Below are positions 10,086 through 19,902 of a stretch of DNA of 64,000 nucleotides, in pieces (the stretch's first letter is position 1; each line of letters begins with the position of its first letter). The translations under genes and the position numbers were made by a program. The stretch is taken from NCBI RefSeq assembly GCF_000616095.1, contig NZ_BAMS01000001.1, forward strand, positions 806,001 through 870,000, read 5' to 3'. Below the pieces are notes generated by a model. The model saw only the letters and a list, made by a program, of their open reading frames with translations, had not been told where the DNA came from and did no database searches. The DNA comes from Sneathiella glossodoripedis JCM 23214. Its GTDB lineage: Bacteria > Pseudomonadota > Alphaproteobacteria > Sneathiellales > Sneathiellaceae.

Positions 10086-13000
10086 TGGACCTGCCTCGCT
10101 TGGTCTCGCTGTTCGTTCGGCATAAAAACGCAGCCAACCTGCTGATGCTGATGATGATTGTTGTCGGCGCTTTTTCTCTTGCACGCCTCAATACCCAATT
10201 TTTTCCCAATTTCGGCACGGAAATTGTGAGCGTGAGTATTGTTTGGCCCGGTGCAAGTGCGAATGATGTGGACAGTAATATTACGACGGCTTTGTTGCCT
10301 GAGGTGCGGTTTTTAAACGGGGTTAAAAAAGTTCAGTCTTTTTCTGTCGAGGGGAATAGTGTTGTCGTTGTTGAGTTTGAGGCAGGCACCAACATGCAGG
10401 AAGCACTTTCTGATGTGGAGCAGGCTGTCGCCCAAATCACAACTTTTCCTGATACAATTGAAACGCCAGTTACACGTCGGATTGAAATCTATGACCCAAT
10501 TTCCAGAATTTCGATTTCCGGGCCCTTTTCAGAAATTGCACTGAAGAGTATCGCGAAGACTATCCGCGATGATCTTCTTGAACGTGGCATCGATAAAATC
10601 ACTTTATTTGGTGCCCGCGATGAAGAGCTGTGGGTTGAGGTGCCGGAGCAGGCGCTCCGGCGCTATGAACTGACACTGAATGACATTGCCAGAGTCATTG
10701 GGAATAATTCAAGAGATGTACCTCTTGGCACCATGGGTGGAACTTACGAGCGTCAACTGAGATCGCTGGAGGAAAAGACCGATGCGACTGCAATCGGCCG
10801 ACTTGAAATAAAAGCACTGCCTGACGGGCAGAAGGTGTATTTACGCGATATTGCAACCTGCGGGATAGTTTTGACGAGAATGGCAAAACGGGCCTCATTG
10901 ACGGGGAACAGGCAGTTGAGCTTTTTGTTCAGCGTTCCCGTGCGACGGATGCCTTGGAAGCGTCGGCAATTGTCTCGGATTATCTGCAAACGGAAAAACA
11001 TCGCTGGCCTGAAGGGTTGAAGATTGAGCAGTTTGATGTTCAGGCAGGTCTGATTGAGGATCGTATACGATTACTTTTGAGCAATGGATTGAGCGGGCTG
11101 GCGCTGGTTCTGATCATTCTGTTTATATTCCTGAATATTCGGGTTGCCTTTTGGGTGGCGGTTGGCATACCCGTTGCCATTCTGGCGACTGCTGGTGTCA
11201 TGTTGTTCACTGGACAGTCCATAAACATGATCAGCCTGTTTGCGATCATCATGAGTTTGGGAATTATTGTAGATGATGCGATTGTTGTAGGAGAGCATAG
11301 CAGCCATCTGAAATCCAAAGGGTATCGGCCGGTGGAAGCGGCAGAAAAAGGGGCGTTGCGAATGCTTGCTCCGGTATTTGCCTCAAGTTTAACAACCATT
11401 GCGGCATTCCTGCCAATTTTTATGATCGGTGACATCATTGGTCAGATTATTGTCGCCATACCGTCAGTGGTCGTTGCGGTACTGATCGCCAGTTTGATCG
11501 AATGTTTTCTGGTTCTTCCCGGCCATATGCGTTTTGCCCTGCGCCAGGTGGGAAATAATTCGCGCATGCGTAATTGGTTTGATGAACGGTTTTTCCATTT
11601 TCAAAGCCACAACTTTAGAAAACTGGTTGGTTTGGCTGTCAGCTACCGATACGCAACGCTTGCAATGGCGATTACGTTTTTTCTGCTGGCCATGGGTTTG
11701 ATGGCTGGTGGACGGGTCGGATTTACCTTTTTCCCTTCACCAGAGGCGGATGTGGTCAACGCCAATATTGTCTTCACAGCCGGTTCCGAACGTGAGCAAA
11801 CGCTGGCCATGATGAGGGAGATGCAACGCTCACTGGATCAGGTGGAGGAAGAACTCACCAATGGACAGGGCGGTCTGATCGCAGCGTCTTTCGGACGGGT
11901 TGGGGTGAGTGTCGGCGATCAATTCACATCCATTTCCGGAGATCACCGGGCAGGTATGCAGGTAGAGCTGGTGCCCGCTGATCAGCGCAGCGTCAGAACG
12001 AAGGATTTCATCAAAGCATGGGAGGCTGAAATCAGGCCGTTACCCGGACTTGTTCGCGTTGCCCTGACCGAGCGAATTGGGGGACCACCGGGCAAGGAGT
12101 TGGACATTCGTCTCAAAGGTCCGGATTTAATGGAATTGAAGTTGGCCGCAGAAGATGTGAAAAACCTCCTTCGCCGCTATGACGGGGTTTCTTCGATTGA
12201 GGATGATTTGCCTTTTGGTAAGCAGGAGCTGATTTTGCGCTTAACTCCAAAAGGGCGGGCACTAGGCTTTACAACTGAGGATATTTCAAATCAGGTCAGA
12301 GCCGCATTTGAAGGTGTTATTGCCCGAAAATTTGCCCGTGGCGATGAAGAAGTGATTATTCGCGTACAGTATGAACGCGACAAAGCAGATGCCAATGCCT
12401 TGCATAATTTTTATCTTCGGAGTCAGGATGGCGCGGATATTCCCTTAAGCGAGGTTGTGAGTATCACACAGGAACAGGGCTTTTCGCGTATTAAACGTGA
12501 AGATGGTGTTCGAGAGGTCTCGATTACGGCCGAAATTGATGAGAATGTCACCTCTTCAGATAAAATTTTGGCCGCTCTTCCTCAAAATGGGCTTGCGGAG
12601 ATTGCCAGCTCTTATGGGTTAAAATACAGGTTTGCGGGAAAATCAGAAGAACAGGCAGATACGCTTGCTGATATGCAGCTTGGAGCCATGATCGGGCTTA
12701 CAGCTATTTATCTAATTCTGGCTTGGGTCTTTGCTTCATATACCCGGCCCATTGTCGTAATGTCCATAATCCCTTTCGGTGTTGTTGGAGCCATTGTCGG
12801 TCATTATCTATTGGGATTTAATCTTACCATTTTGTCATTGATCGCTTTGCTGGGGTTGTCGGGAATACTGGTTAACAACTCAATCATTCTCGTGAGCGTC
12901 GTTGATGAAAGAATTGCCAAAGGTGAAGCGTTCCGTGATGCAGTGATAGATGGAACCTGCGATCGGCTGAGAGCAGTTCTTTTGACTTCGCTCACAACAA

Positions 13001-13203
13001 TTGGCGGCTTGTCCCCATTATTGTTTGAGACAAGTCTACAGGCCCAGTTTCTGATCCCGATGGCAATTACGCTGGTATTTGGCTTGATGGTCGCCACATT
13101 TCTGGTGCTTTTTCTGGTCCCGGCGCTTTTGGTTGTGCAACAGGATTTCGCCAAGCTTGGCAGGCGAGGGAGACGTTCAGCAAACGAAGTGCCGTCCAGC
13201 TAG
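10085..13203 (+). CDS. RND-family efflux transporter (AcrB-like; frame broken once)
   Basis: Proton-driven inner-membrane exporter. The N-terminal part reads from ATG 10085 through the porter domain; the frame then changes near 10858, where adding one G (ACCTGCGG to ACCGTGCGG) restores DIATVRDSFDENGK and a continuous protein of about 1039 residues, the usual RND size. The C-terminal part shows the conserved transmembrane block with ISLFAIIMSLGIIVDDAIVV (the DD of the proton relay) and the second repeat ending in LVPALLVV. It shares an operon with tetR and the adaptor. Substrate unknown. The break is probably a sequencing error, since both halves are intact. Confidence 0.92.
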
Positions 13204-13213
13204 AGGAGGCACC

Positions 13214-13792
13214 TCAACGTCCCAGAAACGCCAGCAGTTCCTTGCGGGTGATATCAGATTTGCGAAAGATTCCAAGCATGCTACTTGTAATCATAGTGAC
13301 ACCGTCTTTATGAACCCCGCGTGTGGTCATACATTGGTGAGCACTTTCAATAATGACGGCCACACCCTTGGGTTTCAGGGTCTGATCAATGGTGTCGGCA
13401 ATTTGCTGTGTAAGCTTTTCCTGAATTTGAAGGCGTTTGGAAAATGCTTCTACGACCCGGGCGAGTTTTGAAATACCAACCACACGGTTGTCAGGCATAT
13501 AGGCAACATGGGCCACCCCGATGATCGGCACCATGTGATGTTCACAATAGCTCTCAAGCCGGATGTCCTTGAGAATGATCATCTCATCATATCCTTCCAC
13601 CTCTTCAAAGGTGCGTTCCAGATATTCAGCCGGGTTTTCGTTATAGCCTGCGAAAAATTCCAGATATGACCGGGCGACCCTGTCGGGTGTTCCCTGCAGG
13701 CCTTCACGATCAGGGTCATCCCCTGCCCATTTGATCAGGGTTCTAACTGCTTGTTCGGCTTCTTCTTTTGAAGGCCTGTTGTCATTCGTCAT
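13214..13792 (-). CDS. folE: GTP cyclohydrolase I
   Basis: 192 residues. Makes 7,8-dihydroneopterin triphosphate from GTP, the first step to folate (and queuosine). Zinc ligands are visible: Cys83 and His86 in SYCEHHMVP and Cys154 in [10 protein letters not shown]; the substrate loop [20 protein letters not shown] is complete. The gene converges on the RND gene with an 11-base gap and is followed, in reverse order, by apaG upstream. Start ATG 13792 is preceded by a weak GGA-type site. Confidence 0.96.
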   Translation of the reverse strand: MTNDNRPSKEEAEQAVRTLIKWAGDDPDREGLQGTPDRVARSYLEFFAGYNENPAEYLERTFEEVEGYDEMIILKDIRLESYCEHHMVPIIGVAHVAYMPDNRVVGISKLARVVEAFSKRLQIQEKLTQQIADTIDQTLKPKGVAVIIESAHQCMTTRGVHKDGVTMITSSMLGIFRKSDITRKELLAFLGR

Positions 13793-13835
13793 CTGGAGTT
13801 CCTGATATTCGCCGGATTTTGGTTATCAATCATGT

Positions 13836-14243
13836 TTAGTTTAATGGCGCACCTTCATGGGGGCTGTCCAGTGAAAAAGCCGGAATCTCGGCAATAATCC
13901 ATCCACCATCCTCCACTTCCATATCATAGGAGCCGACCATTATGCCTGAAGGAGTCGTTAGTGGTGTTCCGCTGGTATATTCAAACACTTCACCGGGTTT
14001 CAGTGTGGGCTGTTCGCCCACCACACCTTCACCGCGTACAGTTTCCGTCATGCCATGAGCGTCGGTAATCTGCCAACTGCGTTGGCGAAGGGTGACAGTA
14101 ATTTCGCTCAAATTGCGAATACGAACACTGTAAGACCAGATAAACAAACTGTTTTCAGGCTCTGAACGGTTCGCCAGATAGGTGGGGATGACAGAAACTT
14201 CTATCCCCTTGGTGATTTTTCTGTAAGCCTTTTCCCAGTCCAT
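13836..14243 (-). CDS. apaG: ApaG domain protein
   Basis: ApaG/CorD is a small immunoglobulin-like beta-sandwich protein; its cellular role is unsettled (linked to Co2+ resistance and metal homeostasis). Diagnostic strings are IRNLSEITVTLRQRSWQITDA, GEGVVGEQPTLKPGEVFEYTSG-type phosphate-binding loop and GSYDME. I start at ATG 14243 (135 residues); the open frame extends to a TTG at 14297, but that would add an atypical N-terminus. Near metZ and folE, as in related alphaproteobacteria. Confidence 0.9.
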   Translation of the reverse strand: MDWEKAYRKITKGIEVSVIPTYLANRSEPENSLFIWSYSVRIRNLSEITVTLRQRSWQITDAHGMTETVRGEGVVGEQPTLKPGEVFEYTSGTPLTTPSGIMVGSYDMEVEDGGWIIAEIPAFSLDSPHEGAPLN

Positions 14244-14356
14244 AGTTACAAGCTGCCCTGAATGCGCGTTTATTGTTGGTATACGTCTTAAGTTCAAAGA
14301 CTAAAGTTTCCCTACCGCTTCGACAACCTGAAAATAGGGAGCTGGGAGCCTGTGGG

Positions 14357-15175
14357 TTACTTGCTGAATTTAAGAATTTCGACGCGCCTGTTGACCTTAT
14401 TCGATGCAAGTAGGTGAGATTGACGTGAGGAGGAACGGGGGCGGCTTTCTCCCCATACTTCGAAACGAATAGCCTGTTTTGGAACACCAAGTTCGGCCAG
14501 TCTTATACCAACTGTTTTCGCCCGTTTATACGAAAGCCTGTAATTATAGTCCGCTGGTCCAAGATTATCTGCATGCCCTTGGATGAGCAAAAACTGACCG
14601 GGATTTCGATGCCAGTCCTGAGCGATCCTTCTGAGCTGCGCATTTGCTTGTGCTTTTAGATTAGAGCTATCAAAAGGAAATTGAACCTGCCACATTTGAG
14701 GCATGTGAGCCTTTAAACCATCGCGGCAGGTTCGGATATCATCAGCCTGCCAATTTTCCTGTTTCTGTTCGACCCAACAATCATAGTTGCGCTGAGCTTT
14801 GGCTGCGCTAAAGGGGGATGTGATTCTGCCATTAGTGTCCAGCCAGTGAATTAGATCAGCGCGCTTTTGATGAAATTCGGGAAGATCCTTGTCTTTAAGG
14901 CGCCAGTCTTCAGGGCGTTCTGGTAGTGAACGCTGGCCTGATGCCACTCGTAACCCTTTGTCGGAAAACAGTTTTTGGTCGGGCCAGTCATATTGTCTAA
15001 TTTCAGATCTGGCGAAATCCCTGTATTCGGTTGCAAGGGCATTGGCAAATTGATCATTTACAGGTGATGCGTTGTTGAGTTCTTCAAATGAAGAGGTGCC
15101 ACAGGCGCCGAGTGCAATTAGCAAAGTGCTTAAAAGTGACAGATTTATTAGTTTTGGATGTTGACGTTTGAACAT
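14357..15175 (-). CDS. OmpA-family lipoprotein
   Basis: 272 residues. Lipobox LGAC with the cysteine near residue 25 predicts an acylated envelope protein. The C-terminal third (about 165-270) is an OmpA/MotB/Pal peptidoglycan-binding domain: FPFDSSNLK, IQGHADNLGPADYNYRLSYKRAKTV and NRRVEI, so it should tether the outer membrane to the cell wall. The middle region (residues 50-150), rich in Trp and charged residues, is of unknown fold. A good AAGGAG site lies 8 bases before the ATG but inside a small hairpin. It sits between apaG and metZ on the same strand. Confidence 0.88.
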   Translation of the reverse strand: MFKRQHPKLINLSLLSTLLIALGACGTSSFEELNNASPVNDQFANALATEYRDFARSEIRQYDWPDQKLFSDKGLRVASGQRSLPERPEDWRLKDKDLPEFHQKRADLIHWLDTNGRITSPFSAAKAQRNYDCWVEQKQENWQADDIRTCRDGLKAHMPQMWQVQFPFDSSNLKAQANAQLRRIAQDWHRNPGQFLLIQGHADNLGPADYNYRLSYKRAKTVGIRLAELGVPKQAIRFEVWGESRPRSSSRQSHLLASNKVNRRVEILKFSK

Positions 15176-15179
15176 GAAA

Positions 15180-15200
15180 ATCTCCTTCGGTTTTGGAGAT
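15180..15200 (-). promoter_or_regulatory. Hairpin covering the ribosome site of the OmpA-like gene
   Basis: On the minus strand ATCTCC and GGAGAT pair over 6 bases around a 9-base loop; the GGAG of the second arm is the ribosome-binding site of the downstream lipoprotein gene. It could mask translation initiation, for example as a simple temperature-sensitive structure. Function is inferred only. Confidence 0.35.
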
Positions 15201-15237
15201 CATGTCAGTCAAATGTGGGAAAGCAGAGGAAAAGGCG

Positions 15238-15276
15238 GGGTGAATCAATGGCAGTATTGTGTCCATTGATCCACCC
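15238..15276 (-). terminator. Likely terminator of metZ
   Basis: Long stem of about 14 pairs with one mismatch (minus strand GGGTGGATCAATGG / CCATTGATTCACCC, 11-base loop) just past the metZ stop, followed by CGCCTTTTCC. The T run is short, so strength is uncertain. Confidence 0.5.
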
Positions 15277-15288
15277 GGTTTTGATTTT

Positions 15289-16487
15289 TCATCGCTCCAG
15301 TGCGGAACCCAGATCGGTCAAGAGATCATCTACTGTTTCCAAGCCAACGGATAAACGAACCAGATTGTCATTGATACCCAACTCAGATTTAAGGGCGGCA
15401 TCTACGCTGGAGTGGGTTGTGGTGGTGGGATGCGTGATCAGGCTTTTGGCATCCCCCAGATTGTTGCTGATGTCAATCAGTTCTAATGCATTGAGAAACT
15501 CAAAGGTATCTTCCTGACTGCCGTTGATTTCAAACGCGATCAGTGTACTTCCACGGCGCATTTGAGCTTTTGCAAGTTGAGCCTGTGGGTGATCGTCCGG
15601 CCGGGATATATGACCCGTTTCACTTTGGAGGAATTAGACAGAAATTCTGCAATGTTTTCCGCGTTATCGGTCTGTTTTTCAATGCGAAGGTCAAGTGTTT
15701 CCAAGCCCTTGAGCAGGTTCCATGCGTTGAATGGGCTTAAGGCTGGGCCTGTATGTTTTGCATATGGGAACAGTGTTTCTTCGATAAACTCTTCTGATCC
15801 CAAGACAATTCCGCCCAGACAACGTCCCTGTCCGTCAATATGTTTGGTCGCTGAATAGACAACAACATCTGCGCCCAATTCCAGTGGTTTTTGGAAAATG
15901 GGGGTTGCGAAGACATTGTCTACGATGACGGTTGCACCCACTTTGTGTGCCATGTCAGAAACAGCAGCGATATCGACAATTTCAAGGGTTGGGTTGGAAG
16001 GTGTTTCCAAAAAGACGGCGCTGGTTGGCTGCGACAGAGCATTTTTCCACTGATCAAGATCTGTGCCGTTGACAAGGGTAACATTCACGCCAAAACGCGG
16101 TAAAACTTCGTCAATGATATATAGGCAGGAACCAAATAGCGCTTTGGGCGCAACGACATGGTCGCCGGCCTTAACAAAGCTCATTAAAGCAGCGTTTACG
16201 GCCGCCATTCCGCTTGCTGTGCCCAGAGCACCGCCGGCTCCTTCCAGAAGGCGCATTCTCTCTTCGAATATGCTTAAAGTGGGGTTGGCATAGCGTGAAT
16301 AAATATAGCCATCATTTTCACCTTTAAAACGACCAGCAGCTTCTTCGGCTGTGTCATAGACAAAACCGGAGTTCATATAGATTGCTTCGGAAGTTTCTTT
16401 AAATCGGGACCGGTTCAGTCCGCCGCGGACAAGTTTGGTTGCGGTGCCGTGGGCATCTGTTGATGCTTTTTTGTCAGAATTTGCCAT
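15289..16487 (-). CDS. metZ: O-succinylhomoserine sulfhydrylase (frame broken once)
   Basis: PLP enzyme of the Cys/Met metabolism family making homocysteine from O-succinylhomoserine and sulfide. The N-terminal frame has the cofactor motifs ENDGYIYSRYANPT, GTASGMAAV and the lysine-bearing SATKHIDGQGR. It leaves frame near 15597; restoring one G gives VIYPGRDDHPQAQLAKAQMRRG and continues to the stop at 15289, total about 399 residues, normal length. The SAM-II riboswitch immediately upstream independently supports metZ rather than metB or metC. The break is a probable sequencing loss. Confidence 0.94.
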
Positions 16488-16539
16488 CTCTAACCTCGAG
16501 GTATATTAGACCCCGACCTTCAGTCAGGGTTCTCTCGAG

Positions 16540-16602
16540 CCCCGACCTTTTAGCGTTTCTTTTACGTGGCCGCAAGCCGGTCGGCACAAATCACCACGTG
16601 GC
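16540..16602 (-). promoter_or_regulatory. SAM-II riboswitch
   Basis: On the minus strand the core reads CGTGGTGATTTG, then a loop with CCGACC, GGCTTGCGGCCACG, AAACGCTAAAAGGTCGGGG. This is the SAM-II pseudoknot: CCACGT pairs with the later strand, and CCGACC pairs with the 3' GGTCGG. It matches the alphaproteobacterial metA/metZ leader pattern, with conserved GCTAAAAGG at the 3' end. S-adenosylmethionine binding should shut off translation of metZ. The start codon lies 53 bases past the aptamer. Confidence 0.92.
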
Positions 16603-16605
16603 GCA

Positions 16606-16633
16606 AATATACGCTGCCGCTAATTCCTGTCAA
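16606..16633 (-). promoter_or_regulatory. metZ promoter
   Basis: Minus strand TTGACA (16633-16628) and TATATT (16611-16606) separated by 16 bases. The predicted transcription start falls at the first base of the SAM-II aptamer, which supports both calls. Confidence 0.75.
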
Positions 16634-16676
16634 GACGTTAGGGTGTGCGGGTCTCTTCAGGCTGATCAGATATGAG

Positions 16677-16832
16677 CTAGAATGCGTAAAAGAGTGTCGC
16701 CTGCAATCCCAGATATATGGCAATTGCGATGAGGCAGAGGTTCAGGGTGCGATCTGCAGCTTTGCCCATTTCCTTTAACTTGCGGGCGAAAAAGATCCGA
16801 CCGATGAACAGCGCTACGAAGCACAAAAGCAT
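16677..16832 (-). CDS. Small membrane protein, 51 residues
   Basis: Open frame from ATG 16832 (or TTG 16847, which has GAGGGA upstream at better spacing) encoding two hydrophobic segments, residues about 2-16 and 32-50, joined by a basic loop (FARKLKEMGKAADR). Such a helix-loop-helix with a charged turn is typical of small inner-membrane proteins. It follows the diguanylate cyclase gene by about 30 bases on the same strand, so it may be co-transcribed. No family recognised; being short, it may be a chance frame, but composition and placement favour a gene. Confidence 0.5.
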   Translation of the reverse strand: MLLCFVALFIGRIFFARKLKEMGKAADRTLNLCLIAIAIYLGLQATLFYAF

Positions 16833-16862
16833 TATTTTTAGCAACAAGGCTTGGTCCCTCGT

Positions 16863-18044
16863 TCAAGCTGTTTTGGAGGTAACAGGTTTAGGCATCTGAT
16901 AAACCCTGAAATCGTTTTTACCAGCGGTTTTCGCTTTGTACATTTCAGCATCGGCAAGGTCCACCAAATCCCGCCAACAAGTGGTTTGTGCACTGGTCAG
17001 TTCGGCGATGCCGATACTGGCGGTAAGCGGAGATCCGTCAGGGCGATTGCCAAGGCCGGATGCCCGAAGACGCCTTACAGCGCGAGTTGCACCGTCAGCA
17101 TCTGTGTGGGGTAAAACCATGACAAATTCTTCGCCTCCCCAGCGGATGGAGATATCGGAATCGCGCAGGTTGTGACGAATACTGCTCGCGGCTGTTGAGA
17201 GCACCCGATCGCCCGTCTCATGTCCATATCGGTCATTGATGATTTTAAAATCGTCAATATCCAGAAAAACGATAGAGAGATAGGCCTGCTGGCGTGTCGC
17301 AATTCGATACTGTACGTCCAGAATTTCCTCACCACTATTGCGACTGTAACAATTGGTCAGGCTGTCAACAGAGGCCTGCTCAACCAGTGAGACCATATAG
17401 CTCATCTGGCTGATCGCTGAATAGGAACATAAGGCGCACGCACTCAGCAGTGAGATCAGGACCCCAAGTCCCGGTTGCGGGTTGAGTTCTGTCGTTGCGA
17501 GCGTAACGATCAAAAGTTCAGCGGTCAGGAATAAGACAACCGCCAGAAAGATTTCTTTGATGCTGAGTGGAAAAATTGCGAGACAGGCTGCAATCAGGAA
17601 GGGGTAGATCGCGTATCCTGCGGTTGGTAAGTCTGTGATTGATTGGAAATAATCAGGGAGTACAAGCGGTTGAAAGAACGCCTGAAATACAATGTTGATC
17701 CCCATGAATATAAAAATGGCGCGGTGCGCGGAATTAAGACTGTCCGCTTTGCGAATTCCAAACATCAACATCAGCATCATCGCCGCTGCCGTGCAGCGAT
17801 AAATGGCAAGTTTGTTGAAAATTTCTTCTTCAAAATTCAGTGCGTCAAGGAATATGCCCAACAGATACAAAATGGCGGCGGCAAATGATAACAGCCGAAT
17901 TCTGGATAGAATGACAAGAGCCCGCCGCCTCGTCAGCAAGGGAGAATGGGAGGACGCGGTTAGCAATCTTCCCATTCTTTCTATGGTCAGGTTATCGCTG
18001 CTCACCCCTGTAACTGTTTTAAGCAGGGAGCGAAGAAACTGCAT
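16863..18044 (-). CDS. Membrane-bound diguanylate cyclase (GGDEF)
   Basis: 393 residues: cytoplasmic N-terminus, about six hydrophobic segments between residues 45 and 215, then a complete GGDEF domain. The domain shows DSLTNCYSRNSGEE, FLDIDDFKIINDRYGHETGDRVL (metal-binding Asp) and the active loop RWGGEEF, so synthesis of cyclic-di-GMP is expected. The I-site RxxD lies four residues before GGEEF in related enzymes; here that position reads RDSDISI and I do not see a clear RxxD. The sensed signal is unknown. Confidence 0.93.
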   Translation of the reverse strand: MQFLRSLLKTVTGVSSDNLTIERMGRLLTASSHSPLLTRRRALVILSRIRLLSFAAAILYLLGIFLDALNFEEEIFNKLAIYRCTAAAMMLMLMFGIRKADSLNSAHRAIFIFMGINIVFQAFFQPLVLPDYFQSITDLPTAGYAIYPFLIAACLAIFPLSIKEIFLAVVLFLTAELLIVTLATTELNPQPGLGVLISLLSACALCSYSAISQMSYMVSLVEQASVDSLTNCYSRNSGEEILDVQYRIATRQQAYLSIVFLDIDDFKIINDRYGHETGDRVLSTAASSIRHNLRDSDISIRWGGEEFVMVLPHTDADGATRAVRRLRASGLGNRPDGSPLTASIGIAELTSAQTTCWRDLVDLADAEMYKAKTAGKNDFRVYQMPKPVTSKTA

Positions 18045-18181
18045 AATGGCTCCTTTGCCAATTGCTGATTTCAGAATTAATGGCTTTTTAACAAATTATT
18101 AACCAATGGGATAAGCACTATTTACGCAAATCAGTCATTGATTGAAGACAGGTGTGCCTTAATTGATTCAGGTCTTTTGGA

Positions 18182-18952
18182 CTAACGCTTTCGATTGACG
18201 AATGCGCCGAGCAATTTTTTCGGCTCTTCAGTCTCGAATGACTTTGCAAATATATCTATTCCCATTTGGATGGAAGTCGACATGTTTTCTTCTTCCCAGG
18301 CATTGCAAAGGAGTTTTTGCAGGCGGATTGCCTCTCGGCCACCTTTGAGGATCTGCTCGATGGCTTCTTCGACACTGTTATCAAGTTGACCAGGTTCTGC
18401 CAGTCGTTGAACGAAGCCTGCTTCTTTTGCTTCTGCTGCAGTTAAGGTGCGCCCGGTCATGACCAGATCACGGGCAAGCCCTACGCCCAAAATACGGGGA
18501 AGGACTGCCGCCTCCACCACTGATGGTATTCCCACATGGACTTCAGGCATTGCAAAAGTGGCGTTTGCATCTGCAATTACCAGATCACACACTGCCGAAA
18601 GCTCCATTCCGGCCCCAAAACAAACACCGTTGATACGCGCAATTACAGGGACATGCAGTTCCCGAATAGCTGTGCACAAATCATGAATGCGGGTGATGAA
18701 CTCCCGGGCGGTGGAAGGTGTTAATTCGGCCATTTCATAGATATTGGCACCTCCTATGAAAGCCTTGGTGCCTGCGCCGGTAAAGATGACAGCTGCGAGC
18801 TCCTTATTGGTTTTCAGATCCCTGAATATGGCGATGAGTTCCTCAAAAGCAGTCGAGTTTAGAGAGTTGTATTTTGCTTCGTTGTTGATTGTAACAGTGC
18901 AGATCGTACCGTTTTCTGTGTGTCTGTTATCGGTGATCACATATTTTGCCAT
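18182..18952 (-). CDS. Enoyl-CoA hydratase/isomerase family protein
   Basis: 256 residues, a single crotonase-fold domain. The oxyanion-hole segments are present: AFIGGANIYEM near residue 65 and GVCFGAGMELSAVCDLVIA near 110, the latter with the catalytic-type glutamate; PEVHVGIPSVVEAAVLPRILG follows. The family hydrates trans-2-enoyl-CoA, but members also catalyse isomerisation or decarboxylation, so the exact substrate is open. It stands alone with no fatty-acid gene beside it. ATG 18952 is preceded by AGGAGTC. Confidence 0.9.
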   Translation of the reverse strand: MAKYVITDNRHTENGTICTVTINNEAKYNSLNSTAFEELIAIFRDLKTNKELAAVIFTGAGTKAFIGGANIYEMAELTPSTAREFITRIHDLCTAIRELHVPVIARINGVCFGAGMELSAVCDLVIADANATFAMPEVHVGIPSVVEAAVLPRILGVGLARDLVMTGRTLTAAEAKEAGFVQRLAEPGQLDNSVEEAIEQILKGGREAIRLQKLLCNAWEEENMSTSIQMGIDIFAKSFETEEPKKLLGAFVNRKR

Positions 18953-19061
18953 TCAAGGACTCCTTTTTTTATTATTTTTCTCATTATATAAAGGGTAGAG
19001 CAATTGCGGTAGAAAATCCGCAGAAATACCGATTTTAGTGTTGGAAAGTTGAGAAGAACAG

Positions 19062-19877
19062 ATGTTCATTCAGACCAAAGCAGGCAAGCTTGATACGTTA
19101 CTGGAGTTTTTTCCGGGCAAAGCCGTTTATGAAGGCGGGCCATTGACAGTTGACAAAGCTGAAGCTGCAGAGCGGTCCAAACTTGCCGAAAAGCTCTATC
19201 AGATTGATGGTATCGAGCAGGTGACACTGAAAGAAGACAGCATTGAACTGGAACGGTCGAGCAATGTGCAATGGGATGACATAAGAGTAGAGGCTCTATC
19301 AACCATTGCTGCTTACTTCCAATCAGGAGAGAAGATAGTGGAAAACGAAACTACGGATCAGGACGATTTCAGTGAAGAAATTATTGAGCAGATCAAAGAT
19401 CTGTTGGAGACCCGTATTGTACCTGCTGTTACCCAGTCGGGCGGCGATGTGGCGTTTCACAGCTTTGAAAATGGAAACCTTTATCTGAAGCTACAGGGTT
19501 CCGCGTTTTCCATGCTGACCGGAATTACGAACATGCTTCGCCATTATGTGCCCGAGGTGAAAGCTGTTCTGGATCACCGCGAAGCCCTGCCCCGCCCGGG
19601 CCTGCAATCAAAAACGGGATTGGCCATTCGCGATTTGCTTCACGAGAGGATTAATCCCTCAATCGCCGCGCATGGCGGTCACATCACGCTGGTTGATGTG
19701 AAAGAAGACAAGGCGTATGTGCGCCTCGAAGGTGGCTGTCAGGGCTGCGGTATGGCTGATGTTACGCTCAAGCAGGGTGTTGCAAAAGAAATCATGTCTT
19801 TGGTGCCCGAGATTACCGAAGTGCTGGACGTGACGGATCATGCGGGAGGGACAAACCCTTATTATCAGCCAGCCTGA
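19062..19877 (+). CDS. NifU-family Fe-S scaffold/carrier with two NifU domains, one degenerate
   Basis: 271 residues. Residues 1-90 form the Nfu N-terminal domain of alphaproteobacterial and mitochondrial NFU1-type proteins (MFIQTKAG, FFPGKAV). A NifU-like domain follows at about 115-190 without cysteines, the usual CxxC loop being replaced by LQGSAFSMLTG. A second NifU domain at about 200-260 keeps C226-x2-C229 in GGCQGCG, which binds a [4Fe-4S] cluster at a dimer interface and hands it to target proteins. The duplicated, cysteine-free middle domain is the odd point. Single gene, divergent from the hydratase gene. Confidence 0.92.
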   Translation: MFIQTKAGKLDTLLEFFPGKAVYEGGPLTVDKAEAAERSKLAEKLYQIDGIEQVTLKEDSIELERSSNVQWDDIRVEALSTIAAYFQSGEKIVENETTDQDDFSEEIIEQIKDLLETRIVPAVTQSGGDVAFHSFENGNLYLKLQGSAFSMLTGITNMLRHYVPEVKAVLDHREALPRPGLQSKTGLAIRDLLHERINPSIAAHGGHITLVDVKEDKAYVRLEGGCQGCGMADVTLKQGVAKEIMSLVPEITEVLDVTDHAGGTNPYYQPA

Positions 19878-19902
19878 TTTTTAGGAATGTCGATGGGGCG
19901 TA

